Shown in pieces: positions 8,186-16,668 of a stretch of DNA of 64,000 bases. How positions within the stretch are numbered: position 1 is the stretch's first letter; every line of letters starts with the position of its first letter. A program made the position numbers and the translations under genes. Origin of the DNA: Bacteroidaceae bacterium (GTDB lineage: Bacteria > Bacteroidota > Bacteroidia > Bacteroidales > Bacteroidaceae); contig JAGAAS010000076.1 in assembly GCA_017615125.1 (NCBI GenBank), forward strand, positions 62,001-126,000, written 5' to 3'. The notes beneath the pieces were generated by a model. That model made no database searches. It was not told where the DNA came from and was given only the letters and a program-made list of their open reading frames with translations.

Positions 8186-10861
8186 TTAACGATTAGATAG
8201 TCGCCCAGGCTGTCCATACAGCACCTTCTTGCCGCCAACAATGTAGATGCCGTGCAAAGAAGTCTTAGCACCTTCACTGTTTCCTAAAGGTCTTCCCATA
8301 AGATCATAAAGCATTGGTTTCTCCTCATCCGCCCTTAGCGGCTGCACCTCAGCGGACGGCTCGACGGTAAGGACTCCGGAATAGTATTTCAATGAATAAT
8401 TGGGAGCGAAGCCTTCGCTCACAGTAATGTAGTATTTGCCGGGAGCAGAATATTCGTCCGCATCAGTGGTCAGCACGGGCAGGGAGGTAAACACGCTGAC
8501 ATCTTCGTCGTTTACAAAGCCGTTGCAATGAAAGGTGAATTCAGGATTGGCTTCACCCTGCAGGCGCGTGGTATCATCAGCAATTACCATAAGGCGAGCT
8601 TCGTTCACCCGAAGCACTGAAGGACGGTAGTCCCATATATAGTTCGGTTTTTTTATCTCACCGCCACTGAACGTTATTTCATACTCACCTACGGGACTCT
8701 TCTTGTCTGCCGCGCAGGAAATGGTAGGACGGGTTTGTACGACCGTCTCTTCATTATCCTTGCCCAAGAAACCTTCGAAGATGATATGGAAATTAGGATT
8801 TGCTGCACCATATGTCTTTGAATATTCGCGAGTTGTAACGATAATGCCAGCCGGATGGATACGATAGGGACAGTTTGCCGTAAAAATATATTTATTACCT
8901 TCGATGGCGACGCTGAACGAAACCGAGGTGGAGTACTCACCCACGTCTGTGCCCATGGACCTTGTTTGAACGATTGTAGGGAATTCGCATACAGCTACTG
9001 GTTCAACAGGCTTTCCCGTATAGGTATAGTCTTCTTGCAACGTGGCCAAATAATGCGTTTCGCAGCCTTCTAGGAAACGGGAGTAATTAGTCGGGTTCAG
9101 TGCATAGATCTGCAATCCGGCAGGCACTTCGTTAAAGGTCGTTGACTCAACCCCTGCAGGAACTTTGGCCGTCACCGTCAGTTTCGAGAGAGCAGAGCAA
9201 CCAGCGAACAGCCACGGGCCGAGCTGCTGAATGTCACCGGCTAGTACCACATGCTGTATTTGACTTCGATACAGATACCAGGGAGTCTTTTCAGCCTCAG
9301 AATAATAGGTGGTACGTCCACTGCCATTCAGAATCAACGTGCTTGTTCTTGCATCGTAACGCCAACTAATGTTCGCGCCACATTTGCCTTTGACTGTCAT
9401 GAGCTTTTCAATTGCCTCAACCAAAGGTATAATGTTCCATACGCGCAAGTCTTCCCCTCCAGAACGTGAAGCATAGGCTAACGAACCATTCGCCTGGTTA
9501 AATGAAATATAGCATCCCTCTTCTGTCAGGTCTTCACCCGATAGACGAACAGCATAACGGTCTGTCACAGGATTATAAAAAAGATCTTTTATGGGCGCTG
9601 TAAAGGCCGAAGGTATTTCGGTCAGGCCAAGAATCCCGCCGTCAGAAGAAAGAAAATGCACCTTATGCTGGTCGTCCTCTACATAGACGGCATATTCTCC
9701 AGAAGGAAAGCTCTCTGGAGCGCCCCAAGGAACCTCGGCAATGGAGGTATCACCTTCAAGGTAACTTTTGCGTGCTGCCTTTACAACTCTATACAGTCTG
9801 TTAATCAAGCTGTCAGCATCATTAATGATATCACGATTCCCTATTGAACGTCGTATTTCATGCAGGGCGATTCTTAAATTAATATCTGAGCTGCTACTTG
9901 TCAAGCCGACATTCGACTTAGCGGTGGAGAGCATATGCTCGATATAATCTTTGGGACAAGGCCTGTCAACGGCTTCGAGTTTCCAATCGGCAGATACATC
10001 CAAATCGCCAGCTGTTACTAGAGTACCCGAAACGTTGGCCTGCAATTTCATCCACCCTCCGTAACAGTCCTCATTGAAACAAAGGCCATATACGCCTTTT
10101 CCAGTTTCTGTCATCACAAACGAGACTTCATTTCCAGAACCATCCCCCAGTGTATTACTCTTCTCGCTAATGGATGAAAGATATAGCCCTGACAGGCTAC
10201 GCAGATAATAACGGTTGCCGTCAAGGTCGAATGCTGGTTCAAGGAGGAAAGTGCCATCGTGGTCCGTTTCAATCTGCTTCACAGTCGACAGCTTTCCCTT
10301 TTTAACTTCACACTGTAATAGAAGAGATGTAGCGCTGTGTGTTATTCGAAAGGCCTGGCCAAAAGATTGTGCCGACATCCATGGGCTTTCAACGTTATCT
10401 GGAGTACTGATGTCGACAAAGCAATCCGAAGAAGATGTACCTGTGACCTTTCCTCCGTCAGGGAAAAACAGGCTTGTCTGTGCTCTGATTTCATATTTAT
10501 CCGACTCCACACCGGCATTGCATGTTAATTGTAACGTACAGATACGCCCCTTGTCAAAGGTAAAGGTCTGGTTTGACATTGACCAGCACCCGATGAACCA
10601 GTCTCTATTCTGCCGTTGTGATACCGCCACCGTATGATCAGCCGCCACACGCTCCGACAGTTCTGCCCCGGTGCAAGAGATACCATCCGGTAGTTTCAAC
10701 TCTAGTTGGAATGCCGTGATTTCCGATGCATTAGTGATGTATATGGAAAGTTCGCCTTTGTGCTGCGACGAGAAGAATACATCGCTGAAAAACAATTCAT
10801 TCAATGCCAGAGAAGACATTGGGATCAACAGCAACAATATGATGTATAGAAGTCGCTTCAT
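8186..10861 (-). CDS. Secreted protein: cohesin-like N-terminus, LRR-like part, two MBG domains, sorting tail
   Basis: The chosen start is the ATG at 10861 (MKRLLYIILLLLIPMSSLAL, a signal peptide), 8 bases after the stop of the upstream CotH gene; an in-frame TTG lies 12 bases earlier. 891 residues. About 20-150 resembles a cohesin-type beta sandwich (ITAFQLELKLPDGISCTG ... CTLQLTCNAG). About 490-610 is like BspA-type leucine-rich repeats (LNGSGRTTYYS, LGPWLFAGCSALSKLTV). About 685-845 holds two MBG_2-type repeats (YSKTYGAANPNFHIIFEGFL and LQGEANPEFTFHCNGFVNDE). The tail YDLMGRPLG ... GIYIVGGKKVLY is T9SS-like but carries nine extra residues (GQPGRLSNR). It is probably cotranscribed with the CotH/dockerin gene and surface-exposed. 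No enzyme motif was recognised. Confidence 0.75.
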   Translation of the reverse strand: MKRLLYIILLLLIPMSSLALNELFFSDVFFSSQHKGELSIYITNASEITAFQLELKLPDGISCTGAELSERVAADHTVAVSQRQNRDWFIGCWSMSNQTFTFDKGRICTLQLTCNAGVESDKYEIRAQTSLFFPDGGKVTGTSSSDCFVDISTPDNVESPWMSAQSFGQAFRITHSATSLLLQCEVKKGKLSTVKQIETDHDGTFLLEPAFDLDGNRYYLRSLSGLYLSSISEKSNTLGDGSGNEVSFVMTETGKGVYGLCFNEDCYGGWMKLQANVSGTLVTAGDLDVSADWKLEAVDRPCPKDYIEHMLSTAKSNVGLTSSSSDINLRIALHEIRRSIGNRDIINDADSLINRLYRVVKAARKSYLEGDTSIAEVPWGAPESFPSGEYAVYVEDDQHKVHFLSSDGGILGLTEIPSAFTAPIKDLFYNPVTDRYAVRLSGEDLTEEGCYISFNQANGSLAYASRSGGEDLRVWNIIPLVEAIEKLMTVKGKCGANISWRYDARTSTLILNGSGRTTYYSEAEKTPWYLYRSQIQHVVLAGDIQQLGPWLFAGCSALSKLTVTAKVPAGVESTTFNEVPAGLQIYALNPTNYSRFLEGCETHYLATLQEDYTYTGKPVEPVAVCEFPTIVQTRSMGTDVGEYSTSVSFSVAIEGNKYIFTANCPYRIHPAGIIVTTREYSKTYGAANPNFHIIFEGFLGKDNEETVVQTRPTISCAADKKSPVGEYEITFSGGEIKKPNYIWDYRPSVLRVNEARLMVIADDTTRLQGEANPEFTFHCNGFVNDEDVSVFTSLPVLTTDADEYSAPGKYYITVSEGFAPNYSLKYYSGVLTVEPSAEVQPLRADEEKPMLYDLMGRPLGNSEGAKTSLHGIYIVGGKKVLYGQPGRLSNR

Positions 10862-10869
10862 ATCGCGGA

Positions 10870-13488
10870 TCAATAGACTATAGCTTTTTCACCTTCAATA
10901 ATATAGACACCCTTTGGCAGCATAAAGGTATTACGGCCAGGCTGCACATGGCAAGTTGTGATGCACTTGCCATCAACTGATATCACGGTAACGTCGCGTT
11001 CCACAAGCGACGTAATCACAATAGAGTGTCCGCTGGAAACATGAATGCTCTTTGACTGCATTTCGTTCAGGCCCGTTGTCTGCGTAAAGCGTATGGAAGC
11101 TGAATGTAGTTGCTCCTCATCCCTTTCATGGGTGGTTATATGGATGTTCGTCAAGCTAATGGTGCTGCATGAAGGATTGACAACTTTCTCGGCAGCGACC
11201 GTCAGCACAAGCACAGATGACAGTTCCTGTAGAGGTGCGGAGACGTCACCTGAAGGCATCAATACTACTCTTGCTTTGTCATTCTCTAAATAGGCAGTAA
11301 CTTGATAGCCAAACCTTTCACAGTCGCTTTTCAAAGCCGTAATCCGCAGCCCCTCAGGTAGACAGATGTCGCACTGAAGGGCATGATAGGGTTCGGTTGC
11401 CATGCTGTCGCAAACCAGTTGAATAGGGACATCTATGTTGCCGTCTATGTCGACCTCAAACGGTTGAGCAACGAGTTGAGCAGAAGGATTGTGGAAACCG
11501 TATGGACGTATGGGAGAAGCCTCGTTAGCCCACTTCATGATACGCCGCACGATGCTGACCACATCGCCCAAATCAATCGAACCATCGTAATTAACATCGG
11601 CCAGCGCCAGATCCATACCATTTGAAAACCCGGTTCGGATATAGTCAAACGTCAACACTGCATCGGTCACCGTTACATCGCCATCTTTGTTGACATCGCC
11701 TTCCAAGCGGCTCTCAAAATCAGACAAATCGTAGGTGTCCAAATGGCGGACAATATAGTCAGCACGTACGTTCAGCCATTTCTGCGCCTTCTTTACAAGT
11801 CCTTCGTAAGATGTCCATTGACCCCAGAGCTTACTGTCGTGTTCAAAAGAGACGTGAGTGAAATCATAGTAATCCTGCAGGAACTCTTTCAACTCTTCGA
11901 TGCAACCCTTATCAAGATAGTCCATCCATACCTTATAGTAGTAGCGTTTCATCACACCCAGGTTCATCAAGTCACCGAAAAAGACGTTGCCGGAAGAACC
12001 GTCAAGCTGCCGCAGCCATGCTGATTGCTGATCTGTATCGAAGTAAGTATTTGTCCGAGCGAACCCCCATGCCCAATCGAAATCCCAGACAGGACCGAAA
12101 ATGTACTTCGTGTTGTTTGATTTGACATCTTCTTTGAAGATGAAGGTACTCTTGGGATGATTGATCTCTACGTTATTTGACAGGTCATTCACCAGAAGGA
12201 AGCGGGCGCAGGCGTCAAAATCGAGCAAGTCTGTCACCTCGTCAGCCTGCCGCGAGATCGACCTTGCCAGCCGATTGAAGTCCTCCTCTATCAATCCCAT
12301 TCTCTCATCACGGTCAGTCGTTGCCCAGACGCTGAAGTCTGGCTCTTTAATGTTCACGGGCAGATTATATGGGACGGAACGGAAGCGGTAGGGTTCATCA
12401 TACTCTCGGCTAAGTTCCAGAAGACAATCTTCCGTATCATCGGCATCCAGACTGTTGTTTCCGAAGCCTATTTTTTCAGTAAATATATAACTACCTTGAT
12501 ACTTACCATTGATATATAACTCTACGGGAATGGCATGATTGCAAGCGGCAGTCCCTGCGAGTTGTCCGATTTTAAAGGCTAGTGCATTGGTAAATAGTGA
12601 ACCCTCCAGATAATTTGACAGCAATACCCAACTTTTCCCTCCAGTTAGACCGAAGGGATGGACTTTTTCATCGAATTTCAGCCTGTAGGGCTTCTTTGGC
12701 CATCCCCAGCTGGTATTTCCACGTCCCTTTATCCAGACATCAGTTGAAAGAAAATCCTCATACACTCCATAACCTTGGATGCTGAACGAAGCTTTCAGGT
12801 ACACCTCTTTGCTAGTAACCGTTTTGCCCCCCTCAATATTGATGTCAATGCGTGGCACGTTTTCTGGGTTGTCTGTCAGCCAATTTACATGCACCAGATA
12901 GGAGTGTCCGAAAGGAGCGTTGACTAGCTTACCCTTGTCATCAACAGTCCACTGGATATAATCAGGGCGCGTGACCGTGAAAACGATGTCGTGGTCAAAT
13001 CGATAACGCGAGACTTTGCTCTCAGCGATTTTCCCTTCGGCATACACCACGGCATCAGGTTCGCTCACCTTAAAGCTTGGAGTGAGGCTTTTCCCTATGG
13101 CATTGAGCGTAAAATTGATGGTGTCCATTTGCTCTATATACGCATCAAGTTCACCGCCAAGCCCTTCTGCATGTATATCTTGATGTAGCGCGGGATTGTA
13201 TTTGTTGTTGAATTTGAAAGACGAAAGGAACGGGAGCGAGGGTGCATCCGTGCTCCATTCGTAATATTCGCCAGCAGAGATTATTCTGGCGGAACCGGTA
13301 GTGGACTCGACTTGCAAAGCACCGTCAGCCCGCACTACCGGAGTAGCAAACAAACTGGATGAGAATGCCTCAATGCCACCGGAATTCATGCGGACGTAAT
13401 AAACTACTTCCGCTGTTGTACGAAAATGTCCTGTCAGCATCATCATGAAGAACAGGAGCACTATTCCGATTGAGGTTTTTTTTCTCAT
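10870..13488 (-). CDS. Secreted CotH-kinase-like protein with dockerin and cohesin-like domains
   Basis: Start at ATG 13488 (MRKKTSIGIVLLFFMMMLTG, signal peptide), preferred over the in-frame TTG six bases upstream. 872 residues. Residues about 200-560 match the CotH family (VWIKGRGNTSWGWPKKPYRL, KSWVLLSNYLEGSLFTNALA, PVELYINGKYQGSYIFTEKI), spore-coat-type atypical kinases also common in cellulosomal proteins. About 593-655 carries a type I dockerin pair of calcium loops (GDVNKDGDVTVTDAVL and ADVNYDGSIDLGDVVSIVRR). About 675-800 resembles a cohesin-like sandwich (YHALQCDICLPEGLRITAL). The tail ends GVYIIEGEKAIVY, T9SS-like. The next gene in the same direction, 8 bases on, also starts with a cohesin-like domain, which suggests the two proteins may bind each other or a shared scaffold. 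Catalytic activity not demonstrated. Confidence 0.82.
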   Translation of the reverse strand: MRKKTSIGIVLLFFMMMLTGHFRTTAEVVYYVRMNSGGIEAFSSSLFATPVVRADGALQVESTTGSARIISAGEYYEWSTDAPSLPFLSSFKFNNKYNPALHQDIHAEGLGGELDAYIEQMDTINFTLNAIGKSLTPSFKVSEPDAVVYAEGKIAESKVSRYRFDHDIVFTVTRPDYIQWTVDDKGKLVNAPFGHSYLVHVNWLTDNPENVPRIDINIEGGKTVTSKEVYLKASFSIQGYGVYEDFLSTDVWIKGRGNTSWGWPKKPYRLKFDEKVHPFGLTGGKSWVLLSNYLEGSLFTNALAFKIGQLAGTAACNHAIPVELYINGKYQGSYIFTEKIGFGNNSLDADDTEDCLLELSREYDEPYRFRSVPYNLPVNIKEPDFSVWATTDRDERMGLIEEDFNRLARSISRQADEVTDLLDFDACARFLLVNDLSNNVEINHPKSTFIFKEDVKSNNTKYIFGPVWDFDWAWGFARTNTYFDTDQQSAWLRQLDGSSGNVFFGDLMNLGVMKRYYYKVWMDYLDKGCIEELKEFLQDYYDFTHVSFEHDSKLWGQWTSYEGLVKKAQKWLNVRADYIVRHLDTYDLSDFESRLEGDVNKDGDVTVTDAVLTFDYIRTGFSNGMDLALADVNYDGSIDLGDVVSIVRRIMKWANEASPIRPYGFHNPSAQLVAQPFEVDIDGNIDVPIQLVCDSMATEPYHALQCDICLPEGLRITALKSDCERFGYQVTAYLENDKARVVLMPSGDVSAPLQELSSVLVLTVAAEKVVNPSCSTISLTNIHITTHERDEEQLHSASIRFTQTTGLNEMQSKSIHVSSGHSIVITSLVERDVTVISVDGKCITTCHVQPGRNTFMLPKGVYIIEGEKAIVY

Positions 13489-13510
13489 TATCAATCACTT
13501 CTTGCCTTAT

Positions 13511-14395
13511 TTATATGGCTGTATTCCTGTATTGGGTGGGCGACATTCCCATATATTGTGCAAACACCCTCGAGAAATATAACTGATCCGAATAGCCAAC
13601 CAGGAAACAAATCTGTCCAATCTTGTAGTTGGAACTCTTCAACAGAGCACATGCTTTTTTGATTTTAAGCATGGTGAAATATGCCATGGGAGCATAACCG
13701 GTTTTTTCTTTGAAAAAATGCGACATTTGACTGACACTATACCCGCAATAATTTGCAAAATCCTGTTTGGTCATCTTCCGGTTAATGGTTTCCTCCATAT
13801 AATGAATCAGTCCGTCCGTGATGTCAAGCATTTGATGCCAGCTGTCACCTGGGAGTACCGAATTTCTAAAGGAAAGCAGGTTTTGAAAAGAACCCAGATA
13901 GAGGGGGAGCAGCGAACTGGCATACTGCATATTTGACAATTCGAACCCTTGTTCCATAATCGAAAAGATTTCTTCGAAACATTTGTTTCTGGTAGTGATG
14001 CGTGACTGTATACCGGGATCTATGGAGCGAGGTACAAGAAAGCCTTTGGCATATTCCTCAGCCACGGTTCCACTGAAATGGATCCAATAGATGGTCCAAG
14101 GATTATTAAAGTCGGACCCATAACCATGTGAACGATTGGGAGGAAGAATGAAGACTTCATTGGTATTTACTTCATAGCGATGACCATCCAACACATACCA
14201 TCCGGCCCCATCCACACAGTAGATTAGAATGAACTGCTCAGCACCATTTGGACGAGTTACCTTATGGTATTTGGCTCTCGGATAGTACCCGAGAGCGGTA
14301 ACATGCAATAAACTGAGACGCTTGTCCTGGTTTATTATTTCGAATGCAATCTGCGGGAGCAAAACCTGCCTTTGTCCTTTGAATCCTTCTTTCAT
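13511..14395 (-). CDS. AraC-family transcription regulator
   Basis: 294 residues, cytoplasmic, no signal peptide. The N-terminal half is a cupin-like sensing domain (GAEQFILIYCVDGAGWYVLD, EVFILPPNRSHGYG, WTIYWIHFSG), as in AraC/RhaR-type sugar regulators. The C-terminal 100 residues are the double helix-turn-helix: MTKQDFANYCGYSVSQMSHF, then KIGQICFLVGYSDQLYFSRV and GMSPTQYR. It lies 22 bases upstream of the CotH gene on the same strand and diverges from the fasciclin lipoprotein gene. It may control either or both of the flanking glycan-related gene groups. The ligand is unknown. The -7 box sits only 5 bases from the ATG, so its mRNA may be leaderless. Confidence 0.9.
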   Translation of the reverse strand: MKEGFKGQRQVLLPQIAFEIINQDKRLSLLHVTALGYYPRAKYHKVTRPNGAEQFILIYCVDGAGWYVLDGHRYEVNTNEVFILPPNRSHGYGSDFNNPWTIYWIHFSGTVAEEYAKGFLVPRSIDPGIQSRITTRNKCFEEIFSIMEQGFELSNMQYASSLLPLYLGSFQNLLSFRNSVLPGDSWHQMLDITDGLIHYMEETINRKMTKQDFANYCGYSVSQMSHFFKEKTGYAPMAYFTMLKIKKACALLKSSNYKIGQICFLVGYSDQLYFSRVFAQYMGMSPTQYRNTAI

Positions 14396-14399
14396 GTCG

Positions 14400-14407
14400 C
14401 AAATATA
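14400..14407 (-). promoter_or_regulatory. -7 box of the AraC-type gene, adjacent to its start codon
   Basis: Minus strand TATATTTG, a perfect TAnnTTTG, ends five bases before the ATG at 14395. No good -33 TTG was found about 19 bases further up. Confidence 0.5.
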
Positions 14408-14505
14408 ATGAGAATAATATTATGTACTTATTTATAATAGGAAAACCGTTGAATCGTCCATATAAAAACCTCGTTTTATGCTGTAAGGATATTTTTTACA
14501 ATGCC

Positions 14506-14513
14506 TACTTTTG
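14506..14513 (+). promoter_or_regulatory. -7 box upstream of the fasciclin lipoprotein gene
   Basis: TACTTTTG fits TAnnTTTG, 39 bases before the ATG at 14553. The -33 region is weak, which fits a promoter needing an activator such as the divergent AraC-type protein (inference). Confidence 0.45.
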
Positions 14514-14552
14514 CAACAACTGCCAATTACCTAATATTTTTCTGATGCTCTT

Positions 14553-16613
14553 ATGAAATGTTTAAGGGTTGTATTCCTGGCCATTATTTCCATCTCTTGC
14601 ATGCTGCATACAGCCTGTGTGGAAGAGATATCTACTGAAGCACGCTATACTTTTCGTGGAGAGACCGTCGCAAGTTATCTACAAAAACACGAAGAGACTT
14701 TTAGCCATTTTATCAACATTGTTCAACGAGGCGGGTATTTGAGTCTTCTCAAAGCTTATGGCAGTTATACCTGTTTTGCCCCGACCAACGAAGCAATAGA
14801 GAGATACATTGTAGAACAGGACAGCATTTGGCGAGCATCAGTCGCAAAAGGGAGTGCTCGCTGGACAGGCATTACTTCGCCAAATCTAGAAGATTTGACA
14901 GACTCCATGTGCATAGAAATATCACGTACGCACATCCTTCCTAAAGGACTCCTTACGATGGAAATGGAAGGCGACATTGTGCCGGCCATGAACCTTAATG
15001 ATCGTTATCTTACATTGAGCTTTGATGTGAATGATGAACTCCGCTCCACTATGTTTATCAATGGTTCTCGCATAATATCCGGTGACAATCAAACGGAAAA
15101 TGGAGTAGTCCACGTGGTCAACTCGGTTCTTAATCCTTCCACAATGACTGTCCCCGAATTAATTGACGAGACGTCATTCCTTACCCTTTACAGTGCGGCA
15201 TTGAAGAAGACAAGACTCGATGATGTGCTGACAGCATATAAGGATGTCACCTATACCGAAGGAAATAAACGACTCGGTTCCAAGTACGGTCTTAATGTCT
15301 CAGAATATCCTTCCTTTCCGCCAGCGCGATACTTCGGGTTCACAGCTTTCTGTGTGCCCGACGACATCTTCCACGAGATGGGCATCTACACGCTCAATGA
15401 CCTATACCAACGTGCCAAAGGTTGGTATCCTGAAGCCACAGACGACGATTTTACAAGTGACAACAATGCCCTTAGGAAGTTCATGAAGTACCATCTCCTT
15501 GACAGGAAGATATTGTACACACGTATGGTTTGTTACAACATCGTCTGTGGCGGATACTTCAACTCCGAATCGCGCTACGCTGGCAATGCGGACCGTTATG
15601 ACTATGTGGAGACCCTGCAGGGAACTATACTCAAGTTTGCACGACCATTGAGCAACTTCACATCGGGCATGTGTCGTGATGGTGTTGAACGCACGTTCCG
15701 TCAGTGCAATCTGCTTAACTATACGAAGGACGTCATCAACCAAACCGACCCGTTCAACTCGGTAAGTGGCCCCAGGCAGATACCCGTCAACATACGTGTT
15801 CAGGATCCACAGACCGTAGACTTCTCCAAATATCCCGATTACCTGCAAGAAGCGTTGAACGGTTCAGTGCTTCTCATAGACCACCCACTTATCTTTGACG
15901 AAGAAGTTATGATGGGTTCTGTCCTGAACGAACAGATACGCATTGACTTTTCTTCCCTCTTTCCCGAGCTGACAAACAACCACATGCGCTGGTACGACTG
16001 TACGGCAGACCAGTGTGACATCTTCTATATTCCCAACGGCTATTGCAAAGACATGCGATTCTATTCAGATGCCCCGCTCTTTTATTGTATTCCTCGCAAT
16101 TATTGGACTGACTGGGAGGGGGATGACTTCCATAGCATCGGAAGCACCGACTTTGCCGTCCGCATACCACACATCCCTGCCGGCACCTATGAAGTTCGAA
16201 TGGGTTTTTCAACAGCCAACAACCGAGGTATCTTCCAGTTTTATTTTGACGATGAAATTGCTGGCATACCCATTGACATGCGCCTTGACGCCACCAATCC
16301 CAAAGTGGGATGGGTGGCCGATGCGGATACCGATGACAATGGAGTTACCAACGACAAGCAGATGAAAAATCGTGGTTACCTGAAAGGCAGTAACATTTGT
16401 CTGTATGATGGACGGAAGACACGTGACATAAAGGAGTGCATGCGGTTAGTACTGACAACGAAATACCTCGGCGAAGGCGACCACTGGATACGTGCAAAGA
16501 ATGTCCATGATCAAGACGATGGGCTTGACTACTACCATTTGGACTATCTGGAGTTCGTCCCTGTCGGATGGCTGCGCAGAGAGGACATTTCTCTTGCAGA
16601 AAAGAGAAGATGA
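14553..16613 (+). CDS. Fasciclin-domain lipoprotein with C-terminal DUF5108-like domain
   Basis: 686 residues. The signal peptide ends in a lipobox-like LHTAC near residue 23, so it is probably lipid-anchored. Residues about 40-200 form a fasciclin (FAS1) domain (GGYLSLLKAYGSYTCFAPTN followed by EAIERYI, later NGVVHVVNSVL). A second FAS1-like region (FLTLYSAALKKTRLDDVLTA, YFGFTAFCVPDD, FMKYHLLDRKI) runs to about 420. The C-terminal 200 residues (DFAVRIPHIPAGTYEVRMGF, IFQFYFDDEIAGIPIDMR, LDYYHLDYLEFVP) look like the beta-sandwich DUF5108 found on such proteins in Bacteroidetes. These lipoproteins often accompany glycan-use loci and may bind surface polysaccharide or host ligands. It heads the plus-strand gene block and diverges from the AraC-type gene. 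Confidence 0.8.
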   Translation: MKCLRVVFLAIISISCMLHTACVEEISTEARYTFRGETVASYLQKHEETFSHFINIVQRGGYLSLLKAYGSYTCFAPTNEAIERYIVEQDSIWRASVAKGSARWTGITSPNLEDLTDSMCIEISRTHILPKGLLTMEMEGDIVPAMNLNDRYLTLSFDVNDELRSTMFINGSRIISGDNQTENGVVHVVNSVLNPSTMTVPELIDETSFLTLYSAALKKTRLDDVLTAYKDVTYTEGNKRLGSKYGLNVSEYPSFPPARYFGFTAFCVPDDIFHEMGIYTLNDLYQRAKGWYPEATDDDFTSDNNALRKFMKYHLLDRKILYTRMVCYNIVCGGYFNSESRYAGNADRYDYVETLQGTILKFARPLSNFTSGMCRDGVERTFRQCNLLNYTKDVINQTDPFNSVSGPRQIPVNIRVQDPQTVDFSKYPDYLQEALNGSVLLIDHPLIFDEEVMMGSVLNEQIRIDFSSLFPELTNNHMRWYDCTADQCDIFYIPNGYCKDMRFYSDAPLFYCIPRNYWTDWEGDDFHSIGSTDFAVRIPHIPAGTYEVRMGFSTANNRGIFQFYFDDEIAGIPIDMRLDATNPKVGWVADADTDDNGVTNDKQMKNRGYLKGSNICLYDGRKTRDIKECMRLVLTTKYLGEGDHWIRAKNVHDQDDGLDYYHLDYLEFVPVGWLRREDISLAEKRR

Positions 16614-16668
16614 TTTAATAAACAATATTAGTTATATTTTCTTTTATCAACCTATAATTTTACTTCTT

